Part shown: positions 13,201-25,200 of the stretch, one piece after another
How positions within the stretch are numbered: position 1 is the stretch's first letter
Layout: each line of letters starts with the position of its first letter
Assembly (NCBI GenBank): GCA_004194705.1
Contig: SADC01000001.1
Coordinates: forward strand, 496,001 to 560,000
DNA length: 64,000 nt
Direction: 5' to 3'
Origin: Ditylenchus dipsaci
Taxonomy: Eukaryota; Nematoda; Chromadorea; Rhabditida; Anguinidae
Made by a program: the position numbers and the translations under genes
Notes under the pieces: model-generated
Told to the model about the DNA's origin: nothing
The model's input: the letters and a program-made list of their open reading frames with translations, nothing else
The model's database searches: none

Positions 13201-16200
13201 GAACAGCTATTTTATTGATATTTTCAAAGAAGATTTCGTTTTTGTTATCAGATTAGCAGCCTTCTTTTTCATCCCTGCCATCTCGACTAGTTCTTATTTT
13301 TGATCTTGTAAAAAATTCCAGGCCCTTCCATTGACCTATCTGGTTTGAAGCATGCTATTTGTGTATCTTCTGATCCTGATCGAGGACGCAAACTTAGTAA
13401 CTGCAAAACCACAAAAAACCTGTTCAACTACTGCGATTGCTATATCACTAACAATGTTTACGAAATAATAATACTGGCGTTGCGTAGAGTTGAGAGACTC
13501 GCTACCAGAAGCGACAAGAAGAAATGATGGAAGACATTCGCGCTACTAGGGTTCACTCTTCGGCTGTGTGAAGTCGCTTTTTGGAGGTCAGTAGCTTTGT
13601 GGATATATAAAAAATTCACACAGAAAAAAACTAATGAAAAATAAGCAAAAAGTGAGGCGAAAAGCGAGACGTCAAGTATAGGGTTGGCACTCAGTTAACT
13701 CGACTTTTCAAAATTTTCGACTTTATTTCTTGTATTTATGTGTGTTTTTTCCCAAAATTCTGAACTTGTGACTATGCAACTAAAAGCCTATTTCACTGGC
13801 TACACAATGGTATAAAACATTTCAGTCCCGTCTACAAAAAGAGGTCTATTTAATAAAACGAAGACTCATCGAAAACGAAGAATCGCGAAGACTCGCTTCG
13901 TTTTCGAAGAGTCTTCGTTTTATTAAAATAGACCTCTTTTTGTAGACGGAACTGAAATTTTTATACCATTGTGTAGCTAGTGAAATAGGCTTTCAGTTTC
14001 GTGGTCACAAGTTCAGAATTTTGGGGAAAAACACACATAAATACAGAAAAAAAGTCGAAAATTTTGAAAAGTCGAGTTAACTGTGTGCCAACCCTAGTCA
14101 AGTACATGCGAGACAAATTTGAAGAAATTCGATAAATTAGAATTATAGTCTTTTGAAATAATTTTCCGGCGGCCTTAGCGCCGAAGAGGTTGAAATATAA
14201 TCCCCTCCCTCTATTAATCCCCACCCTCTAATAATCCCCCACCCTCCGAGGGGGTTGATTAATAATCCCCTGGGGATTAAAAGGTTATACGGTAGCTTTG
14301 AAATTGTTTCAGGTTTCAGTCGATTGCGCAGTTCTGTTGCGTTGAGGGGTAGTAGCTAAAAGGCTTTTTCGCTCGGCGTGCTTGAAGCCTGTATGGGCAA
14401 ATATTTTTTAGCAATTCGAGCTAGCATAGAAAGTTTTTTTTCGAACGTCTTCCACAATTCCAAGGTATTCAAAGAATCACTAGCCGCTAGATATTATAGA
14501 TAGCAATTTCAGCAGCTATTTCTACAGTTACAGGTTCAGCTTCAAAGTACGTGCGTGAACCACTATTTTGCTGTGAATTAGGAAACACAGAGCCTTGTAA
14601 ACCATCTCCTAGCAACAAAGCTTCAGCTTGGACAGCGTTTACTATCTAAATAAATTTTGAGGTTTGCTTTATTCTGTTCTTCACCTCTTCTAAGTTCCAA
14701 CGCTCAATTTTTCGGCACAAGGAGGATAACTGGTTTCTTATTTGAGGGTCCCAAAAGCTGAGCGAAGTGTTATTTTTTATTCATCTTGATCATTTTTATC
14801 AAGAGCAACTAAAGCAGCGCGAGCAATGGAGCTGCTAATGGTTAAGTCATCATTAACAATAAAGTTTTTAAGCTTAAATTCTGGATGTGAAATTGGAGCT
14901 GGAGGAGCAGTAGCAAAGTAGAGACTAATAGGCAAAGTAGAGACTAATAGGCAAAGTAGAGACTAATAGGCAAAGTAGAGGCTAATAGGCAAAGTAGAGA
15001 CTAAAAGCACGGTACATGACGATTGAATCCAACGACCGATTGAATCCAAGGGACAATTGAATCAACTGCCTAAAATGAGACAATTGAATCCAACTGCCTG
15101 AAACGAGACAATTGAATCCAAGTCGCCTTCCGCACTGAGAAACTCTAATATCCAAGGCATTCAAAAGGTTTAATTGAGATGTGCAGGTACCATAAGTCAA
15201 GCGATCGCACTGAGATCGGGCTATATAAGAAGGGGCACTTAGTGTTACCTAGTTGTTTGGGATAGCTACCTATAGCTACGTATTTTTTCAATGGTATATA
15301 GCAACTTCGAGGAAATTCGAAGACCACTTTACTGGGTACTGGCGTTTTCGTTAATAAATCACTTTTTTGTAATTATCTAGGTAGGAGACTATGGTTTTAT
15401 TATTTTCAGATTCTAATAGAGGTATTTTTTAAAACCGAGAGCTGAAAAAAAAAGAACAAAAGAGAGAAGATACCTAAGGTCATAGCGAAGGATGACAGCA
15501 TCAACAGAGAAGAAAGCTAGAGTGCTTTAAACCGCAGAGCTCTCAAAACCAGTTCCAACGCTTGTCAAGAATCGTGTTTTTGACATTATACACCAAAATA
15601 TTGTTGGCGAGAAAATAGATTAAACCGAGGGCTGAAAAAAGGAACAAAAGAGAGAAGATACATCAAAGAAACACCTCTCAAGAGAGGTGGGGCCTTATTA
15701 AAAGGGGGTCTCAATAGAAGGAGGGGCCTTATTAGAAGATATACGGTAAACGCAGATCAACTCGGAAAAGTATAGAATTTTTTGGTTTGTTGCTGTGTCT
15801 GTTTTTTAGCTATGTCAAAAACACTTAAAAGAGGAGATTCAGGGCTACGAACCATATGTTTGGAATATTTTTACGAAATAAATTTTGTCAAACAATTAGC
15901 CCGAATTTTGTCCACGAACTTATTTGTCACCAGTTAGTGCGGTAGGACTATACTTTAGTGCGGTTGCTCAAAAACGCGTTTTAAGTATTTTTTTCGACGT
16001 AATTCAATGTGAAACGTTCAAAAAACATGTTTTTAGGTGTGGGAAAAACCAAAAACTGAAAAAAAAATTTTTGGAAAATTTTCATTTTTTGGTCTAAAAT
16101 TGGTATTTTTCGGTCTTTTTCACAGTGTTCGATTTCCGGACAAGGCAAAAATATTGTGCATATTACATGTTTTTATTCTCGGATTCATTTCTAGGGTGAG

Positions 16201-19200
16201 CTAGTGTGCGCATCTCTAACTCTCAAGCCCCTACGCCCCCTCCGGGGGCGTAGGGGGCTTGGGGGCTTGGGGCTTGGAGTTGAGATGCGCACACAAGCGC
16301 ACCCTAGAACCAAACACTCGATAAGCAAATTATGCATATATAACACGCATAATACTTTTTTTATGCAGTAGGCCCTGCAAATCAAAGCATGTTTATATTT
16401 CATTTTTGGTTCATTCATTTTATTATTATAAAAATAATAAAAATATATAAAAAGACAGTTAGAAGTCTTTGTCTTATCATAAATAGCTTATCTTATCAAA
16501 TTTAAAATTTGCCTTGGTCCCCAAGGCAAAAACCAAAAAACACGAAAATTTTTTTTTCGGTTTTGGTTTTTCCCACACCTTAAAACATGTTTTTTGAACG
16601 TTTCACATTGAATTACGTCGAAAAAAATACTTAAAACGCGTTTTTGAGCAACCGCACTAAAGTATAGTTTAGCCGTTAGTGCTTCTTCTTCAGCACAAGG
16701 TGAGCGAATATATCAAAAGCATTTGCAAAATAGTTTCGATTTATTTTTACACTATTTGGGAAGGGTTAATGCTTAACTCGAACGCAACTCTTGTTGGTTG
16801 GCTGACTCATGGCTTAGGTGGCATAATTTTCCTCTTGCCTTGTTCATTGCTCTGTGGATGTGCATTCGCAACCGCATGCGACATGCTGCGAAGAAAAGAG
16901 CCGCTTTAAAGCAGAGAAATATAGATCTAGAAATGAGAATCCTCAATTTACATGCAAAACGCTAATATTTACCGTGATTTTTTTAAGTATTTATATTGTG
17001 AACTGTTATAAGCATGTATAGGCCGAAATATGAATAAAATCTGTAAAACACAAAAATTGAAAAAAGATAAAAAACTAACAGAAAATTTTGAAAAAGAAAA
17101 GGCACATTTTTCCTTGAAAAGGGCACATTTCTGACCGATGTGCCCTAAAAAGGGCACATAAATATGGCGCGAAAAAAAATGTGCCCTAAAAAGGCACATT
17201 GTGCCTTTTCTAGGGCACATTTTTTTGTCAACTGTGAAAATTAAAAAAGGGCACATTGTGCCCGGAAAGGGCACATTTGTCGAACCCTGCAGGCACCTAT
17301 CGGCTACTCCAGGATATTTTCACCTATCAATAGTTGTAAATTACAATGAGACTTGAACACAAAATCCACCCAAAATACAGGCTACAATCCACCATCTCCA
17401 TTTTGGAGGCAGAAACTTTTTTTTTGAAGCGAGTTTAATTATACGTAATTGTGCTTAAGAACAAGGACCATACTTGTTGATGACAATGGGAATTTGGCAA
17501 ATTCAAATGCGCGCGGACAATTTTTTACTCCAAAAATACTTTTTTGAATTATGTGTTGTTGGAATATCTTAATATAAAAATATTGCTTAGGTAGCTGAGT
17601 GGTATAGCGGCGCAGTGCGGTGAATATTGGTACGAGGTTCGATTCCCGTTATTGCTCTTTTGTTTTTGATCATTATTCTTAAACACATAAATGATTTAAA
17701 ACAAAATTTCGGAGCGCGCATTTGAATTTTCCAAATTCCATTGTCATCAACAAGTATGGTCTTTAAAAGAAAGCTAAGATGTTGAACTTGAGGGTTCCGG
17801 AAAGATATCCGACATTAGTTTATGGCTTGTTCACGTTGTTCGAGTTAGAGTTAAAGTTCGAGTTAGAGTTCGGGTAAGAGGTGTTCATGTAACCAAAAAC
17901 CCGAACTCTAACTCGAACTCTAACTCGAGGGTGTTCATGTACCTCGAGTTCGAGTTCAAGTCTGAGGTCAAAATTGAAATTGTTCATATAGTTTGTGTTA
18001 CTGTTTATGTATTTTTTTTTTATTGTTTATTATATTGTTTATTGAGATTACGTTAAGATTAAATAATTATATGGATTAAGTTACAACACTTTTTTACCTT
18101 GCTTTTATTGCTTTTTGGAAGAGATGAACTGCCCTAACACTATTGGTAGTATTTTTATTTGCTTATCACCACGCACCTTCATAATGTATTCAGGTTGTAT
18201 CGACGGGAAGCACGTGGAGATTCGCAAGCCAGCCAATACAGGAAGCCTCTACTTTAACTATAAAAGTTATTTTTCAACTGTTATGATGTTAGTGTGTGAT
18301 GCAAACATAATATCATCTACGCAGACATTAGCACCTACGGGCATGAAAGCGATGCCGGAATCTTTGGAACCTGTGACTTCAAGAAGCCGTGGAGAACGGC
18401 TCCCTCCATCTGCCCGCACCTAAGTGTCTTCCCAATACCCAAACCATGACTCCTTTCTTCTTTATAGGCGACGGTGCCTTCCCCTTGTCCCCTTATATGA
18501 TGAAAGCATTTGGTCGGAGCCATATGGACCACGATGAGCGTATATACAACTACCGAACCAGCCGAGCACGCAACCGTATCGAAAACACTTTCGGAATAAT
18601 GGCCATGAAGTGGAGGATCTTGCTTAAACAATTGAGTGCTCCCATGAAACAGCCGACCATATTGTCTGGCCATTTGCGTGCTCCACAACTTTCTCAGACA
18701 AGAGAATGAATGAAGAAGTGGATGTGGAGGGACCGCCGCAGTCTCTAGATCTTGGAGAGGACTTGATGGTGGACAAGCAGAAGAATAAAGCAGTGGTAGT
18801 GCGAAAGACATCAGAACAAAGCTTGTTGTGTTTTTTTAATGGTATTGGAAATGTTGACTTTCAGGAGCAGATGATTTAATTAATCTTGATGTAGCAATTT
18901 AAGTAACTTTCTTTCATAAACTTGCATTTTTATGGTCGTCGTGAGAAAAATAATAAAAAAATATACATAAACAGTAACACAAACTACATGGAACACTTTC
19001 AATTTTGACCTCAGACTCGAACTCGAGGTACGTGAACACCCTCAAGTTAAAGTTAGAGTTCGAGTTAGAGTTAGAGTTCGGATCAGAGGTGTTCACGTAA
19101 CCAAAAACCGAACTCGAACTCTAACTCTAACTCGAACAACGTGAACAAGCCATTACAAAGACGGCAGACGATTGGCCTTAAAGGGGCATGCTCGCGCCGA

Positions 19201-22200
19201 TGAATATTCTTTCATTTCAAATTGGCGGGTACAGGCACGCCAGAGATTTTGAATTTCAAATTCAAATTTTCAAATCATTTTGATTCTGTGCTTTATCTTT
19301 CGTGACTTGTCGTGATTTTTGCTCTCATTTTACGCTTGATTTTCTTACTGACTGACTGTTTTGGTTTTAGCGTCAAAGAGTCTCGTGTGCTCAGGTGGTT
19401 ATTTTCGCGCATGCTCACGTTCTTCCATCGATCTTGCTGCTTGTATTAGATAAGTTTTATTTATTTGTGCGCCGTCATTTTCTTTTCCCTTGTTCTGTCT
19501 TTCAGGTGTCTATTTGAGGTCTCAAGAGCGAAGGATATCAGCAGTGGTTATATTTATGATTTTAGGTTTTCTCCTCAGGTATTATTATACGTTTTTATAA
19601 ATCACGCTGCGACTGCATATATCCTGTCAAGTCCATTATAAAGTAAATAAATATAGCAGGCAACCATTTACGTAGTGATTTTTGACTTTGTCAGCCTGTA
19701 TACGGTCGAAGTGTCACTTTCTATGTGCCTTCGTGCTCCATTCCATGGCAGTATGGCTAGGCGCCTTGTAACATATCTGTCGGAGCGCGTCAACTTCTCT
19801 GAAGAGGCTGCCTAGCGAAAGTGTACTCTCAATCGGGAGTGCTGAACAGCACACAGACCAACCCATACCTGACTAATTGATGGATATAGAAAATGGAAGG
19901 AAAACACACTGATCAATTCGATTACTGCGGCAAAAAGAGTATGATCCTTTTCGCTCTCAATGCAGGTGGAAGTTATATCACCTGTTGTATTTCAGCTTAA
20001 ATGAAACCGATAACATTCTGACTGCCGGAGGAAAGAACCGTTTGTAATTTGGAAGAGGGAGAAGGGATAGAGGTCTTCTGCCGAATGGTACCCCATTATC
20101 ATTGCTAATAATCTGACACCAATCGCGACTCGTGTTCGTCTGACTTCTGTAGCCAAAAAAATCCCGACAGCTAACCATACTCTGATCCGGTAATATTGAT
20201 GTTTCAGCATCAGGATCCTGTGACGTAAAGAAGATATTTGGACGGCAGTGTTGTAATGCGGCAGTGTTAGTCTTTCCAATTTTCCGATTCCAGTCGATAA
20301 ATTTTTAGGTTATCATAACCGACCTACATTCAGTCCGCACTTTCTTGTAACTCAATGTTTTGCCCACATTTTTCGTGTTTGCAACAACTTTACATTCTCA
20401 TTTCCGAAGGTGTGTGTTTTTAGCGGCTTTACAAATGCCAGAACCACAGAGAACAAAGATGCAAGCGTAAGATGTGTCCCAATTGTCGATCGAAACCTGA
20501 AAAATTAGCGGTAAAAAGCCCAGCGGGAATGAAACACTTTCGCTAGGCAGCCTCTTCAGGATTTGACGCGCTCCGACAGATATGTTACAAGGGCCTAGCC
20601 ATACTGCCAATGGAATGTGTTGTATCGCCCGTTTGATCTCTTATTGTCCTGACACGGACTACGATTCGTTGTCAGGTCTTTGTTGCTCCCGCTGTTGTTA
20701 GATCATTTTTGTTGTGCTTGTGAAATAAAGCTGCCGTTAATTTTCCGCTCTCCGCTCTCGCTCTCTCTCTGCTTTTCTATCCGCCCTTCAAAGTTACAAC
20801 ATTGGCGCAGTCGCTATGGATGTAAAAACTTAAAGCTCTGGTGGGAAATTCAGCAAGCTCAATCGCTCAGCAATCAGCTCAAATGGCTCAAATGGTGGCT
20901 CTTCTTCAGCAAACCGTGGGGTGGTGACGGTGCACATCCTGCTCCTGCTATCTCAACGTTGCCTCAATTGCCGGACATAGGGAATCTTCTCAGCTGATGC
21001 AGTGATCCAAGCAAGTTCGGAGACTGGATTGCCCGCTTCAAATTCTCTCTCGACTGCACAGCTCCGAATATGGTGGATCCCTGCAAGGTGAAGCTCCTCA
21101 TGACCAAGCTCTCGTCTGAAGCCTTCTCTGAGTACCGCAAAAGCTGCCTGCCAAGAGATGTCGTGGACTTCAATCTGGACGAAACAGTAATGGGCTTTCT
21201 AAATTATTCGCTCATTTCTCGCTCGCTGGTGGTGGACCCGATTCGAATGCCTCCGTCTGCTGAAAGAGAAGAAGGGATTCCGCCATTAGTCAATTCGCTG
21301 AAAGGTCAGCTACCTCTTATTCAAGTTCAGCTCTCTCAAAGAGGAAGAATTTAACTGCCTTCTCCTGCTGCGGAGGGTCTCAAGTCAAACCAAGATGCTG
21401 CTCTCCGAACTCGCCTTCTATCGAGTCAACGAAAAGGGACGAGGCCGTCAATCGAAAGAAGTTTGGAAGAAGCTGCTGCCTATCTGTCACAATTGCTGAA
21501 CGCCAGCATCTGGAAAGGAAAGCCCGATTGCTTCGCCATCAATGCCATCCGCCCTTCCAAAGGAGAGCGTCAACAACAATTCTCGCCAAAACCGTGCTCC
21601 GCCGCCGTCTGCCTGCTACCGCTGTGATCAAAGGCATTGGCAAAGATTGTCCGCCACGTCAATCACCGCTGCTCCAAGTGCAATAAGCCTGGACATCTGG
21701 AACGGCCCAGTGCCGCCGCTACCAAAACTGCCAGCCAAATGCCGCTAAGAAGAAGTTCCAGCCTCAGCGCCGAATCAATCTCGTCCAGCTGCCATTCTAT
21801 AATGCTCAATCAAGTCAGTTCCGCTATGCCTTTGCTATCCGCTTCCGTGATGGTGAATTGGGACTGCTATCGATTATCCCTGGATTCAGGGCCCAAGTCA
21901 ATACAATGAAATGGAGTCTGCTATCTGCTGTCCGTGGGTCAAATCAAGACAGTTCCCAACTCAGGTTCCGTGGTTGCCTGCCGGATGGTTCCAAGTTGCA
22001 AATTCCTGGGGGAAAGCAGTTGGCTCTTTCCAAGCCAATGAAGTCTCATCCGTGCAAGCTTTGTGGTGGATCAAATCAGGATGTCTTAATCTGCTTGGCC
22101 TGCCGCTTTGTATGCTCTCAAGTTCCTCTTCAAAGCGCCTGGACTCTCTTGGTGCCTGCCGATGGTTCTGCTGCAACCTCAAGTGCTGTGGAAATGTTCC

Positions 22201-25200
22201 AAAATTTCCAACAGTTCCTGCTGCCAAAAACAATGTCCTGATTGGTGCTCTCCAAATCTGCCAAGACGTTGCCAAATCTTCCGCTGCTACTATTCGCCTG
22301 GAAATACGCGAATTCAGCCTCTCCTGCCGCTGCCATGACGTCTCCCGGATGTCTGCTGAATTCCGCTTCTACTCCTTCTGACGCAGATGCCTCCGCAAAC
22401 ATCTCCAGAAATCCGCTGCTCCTTCCGCTGCCAAGGTGCCTCCAAACATCTGCTAAAAACTGCTGCCTGCTGTCAAGATGTCGCCCAAAACATCCGCTGA
22501 ATACAGCTGCTTCCGATGCTACTGTTACTCTCGCTGCTGCTTCATTTGGTGCCAATTAAGCCTCTGCTCCGAAATTGTCCAAGTTCAGGAAGAAATTCGC
22601 CTGAATTCCGCTGGACCGCAGACTGGTACCAATCTATCGCTCAAAGAGGAAGGGAAGGGAATGGGACATGCCACTCAAGGATTCATTGGTGGCCTTCGAA
22701 ATGTCCTCAATGCCGCCTTCCTGATGCCGAATCACCTGCTGATGCCTTTGGGGTCAAGTGCCATCAGTCTTCATGGGCATACCTTTGTCTACATGATGCT
22801 GCTCTGCCGGTTCCTCTGCTGCCTCTCAACTGCTGGCTGCCTTGCTATTGGATGCTTTCCGAATTCCGCCCAAGTCAAAATCTGCTGCCGCTCCTTCTCT
22901 CAGTGCCTGTGCTGCCTTGGATGCTGGTGGTGGTGACTCTCCGTGACTTCAATAAGGATTCAAAAGAATTGGACTCCAGCACCTCTCCCGCTAGCTCTTG
23001 TTGCGAGGGAAGGTGTTGTATCGCCCGTTTGAATCTCTTATTGTCCTGACACGACTACGATTCGTTGTCAGGGTCTTTGTTGCTTCCGCTGTTGTTAGAT
23101 CATTATTTGGTGCTTGTGAAATAAAGCTGCCGTTAATTTCCGCTCTCCGCTCTCGCTCTCTCTCTGCTTCTATCCGCCTTTCCAAGTTACAACAGAATGG
23201 AGCACGAAAGGCACATAGAAAGTGACACTTCGACCGTTACAGGCTGACAAAGTCAAAAATCACTACGTAAATTGGTTGCCTGCTATATTTATTTATTTTA
23301 TAATGGCTTTTGACAGGTATATGCAGTCGCAGCGTGATTGGTTAAAAACGTCATATAATTACCTGAGGAGAGAACCTAATATAAATCTAACCGACTGCTG
23401 TATCCTTCGCTTTGAGACCTCCAAATAGACACCTGAAAGACAGAACAAGGAAAAAGAAAATGACGGCGACAAAATAAATAAAAACTTATCTAATACAAGC
23501 AGCAAGATCGATGGAAGAACGTGAGCATGCGCGAAAATTACCACCTGAGCACACGAGACTCTTTTGACGCTAAAACAAAACAGTTCGTCAGTAAGAAAAT
23601 CAAGCGTAAAATGAGAGCAAAATCACCGACAAGTCACGAAAGATAAAGCACAGAACTCAAATTGATTTGAAAAATTTGAATTTGAAATTCAAAATCTCTG
23701 GCGTGCCTGGTACCCGCCAATTTGAAATGAAAGAATATATCATCGGCGCGCGAGCATGCCCCTTTAAAGGGGGGAAGCCATTTAGGTTTTGAAAAGTGGC
23801 TTCCCATGGCCGCAGTGCGTAAGTTGCTCGCGTGTTTTTGGCCTAAAATGGTGGTTCTTTGGTGTTGCAGGTTCAATCCCGTAGTGGCACACTGTTTTTT
23901 TTTGGCTTGTTTAGCCAGTTTAGAGGTAATTAGACTTTTTTGACGCCAGAATTCGGAATCAGCGAACCCAATTACCCCTAAATGGCCAAACAAGCAAAAA
24001 CAAATAGTGTGCACTACGTGGAGATTGAACCTGCAACATAAAAAAACACCATTTTGGGCCAAAAAAACGCGAGCACTTACGCACTGCACCATGGAAGCCA
24101 CTTTTTCAAACCTAAATGGCTTTTCCCTCCGCCCTTTAAAGGGGCAATACTTTTTTTGTCACAGATTCACTTTTTTTTGTACCAGATTCACTTTTTTCTG
24201 TCACAGATTTGATTTGTCACAGATTCACTTTTTTTTTTACCAGATTCACTTTTTTTGTCCCAGATTTCTCATTTCTGTCCCAGATTTAGCTCAAACCACA
24301 GGGGGACCAAGCACTTACAAAATTGGTCAAAAAAATTTTCTCTCATAACAGCCTGAAAGTTTTTCGGCGCTACTGGCTTATACCCCCCCCAAAAACAGCT
24401 ACTTTCTTATACCCCCCCCCAATCCTCGGACCTACTGGCTTATACCCCCCCCCAAAAATCAAGATTTTTGGGAGTGGTCAAAACATATTTTTAAGCAATA
24501 ATTTCGCCATAAAAGGTCCAGAAAAGCAATTAAAATAGGGTTCAAGGGCTGTATTGGGAGGGGAAGGGACAAAACAGGGGCCACTTCTATAGTGCCTATA
24601 AGTACCAAAGAGTATTAATTCTCTTAGCGTTAAAGTCACTTTCAAACCCAGCCACTTGTGGTGCACGTAAAAGTATAAGGGACTCGAAATGATCGGACCA
24701 ATCAGCCGGGTGATCCCGATGGTTGTCGTGTAAATTTTGGACGGCTGAGCCTCTGGCTCGTAGCCCCAGGCCTGAGAGGGGGTAAACCCTTTTCGGTCGC
24801 GAAGAATCAAACTATGCGGGACATAGTTTTGATTACTGGGGCCTAACCCGCATAAATAACTCTGGTATGCGCTGGTTTTTCGATGCATTCCAGAGTCGCT
24901 TTCGAGTGATTTGGTGTCTAAGGTATGTGGGTGTGCGCAATCTCAATCCAGCCCCACCCCCTGCGCCCCCCGAAGGGGCGCAGGGGCTTGAGAGTTAGAG
25001 ATGCGCGCACGCACCTTACCCTTAGACATGATTCGAGAAGTAGCACTTGATCAAAAGCACATAGAGTCATTTTTGCCACGGCTCGAGTTGAAAAACATGG
25101 TAAAGCAGCTAAAAAAAAGTGGCCCCTGTATTATTCCCTGCCCATCCCAATACAGCCCATAATCCCTTTTTAAACTGGCTTTTCTGGTCCCTTTATGGCA

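Larger units (their letters stand above)
11780..17289. mobile_element. 5.5-kb hAT-like foldback element, duplication CAGGCACC
   Basis: CAGGCACC at 11772-11779 and 17290-17297. Ends CAGGGTTCGACAAATGTGCC and GGGCACATTTGTCGAACCCT, with arms of about 310 bp (11780-12090 and 16965-17289) that contain tandem TGTGCCCTTTTTAGGGCACA palindromes. Inside are a mariner-like element, a TA-flanked element with its own nested hAT-type MITE, tandem repeats and another foldback. No transposase of its own was identified. Confidence 0.85.
20618..23194 (+). mobile_element. Non-autonomous LTR retrotransposon, duplication GAATG
   Basis: GAATG at 20613-20617 and 23195-23199. LTRs 20618-20801 (184 bp) and 23014-23194 (181 bp), TGTTGTATCG...TTACAACA, nearly identical, so the insertion is young. 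After the left LTR comes TTGGCGCAGTCGCT, like primer sites of some Ty3/gypsy elements; before the right LTR a purine tract GCGAGGGAAGG. The interior encodes gag-like sequence only; no protease, reverse transcriptase or integrase was seen. Confidence 0.92.
19182..23763. mobile_element. 4.6-kb TTAA element (array 1, unit 1)
   Basis: TTAA at 19178-19181 and 23764-23767. Ends AGGGGCATGCTCGCGCCGAT and the inverse. Arms of several hundred bp (19182-19830 against 20530-20617 plus 23195-23763) are inverse copies, interrupted in the right arm by an LTR retrotransposon. The loop (about 19830-20525) has no recognised protein. TTAA choice suggests piggyBac-type mobilisation. Confidence 0.85.

Noticed and set aside
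18335..18811. 158-codon minus-strand frame
   Set aside because: Antisense of the Harbinger transposase remnant, which has clear DDE motifs on the plus strand.
22516..23049. The longest open frame of the window (177 codons) on the plus strand
   Set aside because: It lies in the CTGC-rich interior of the LTR element, overlaps open frames on both strands and runs into the LTR; composition alone explains it.
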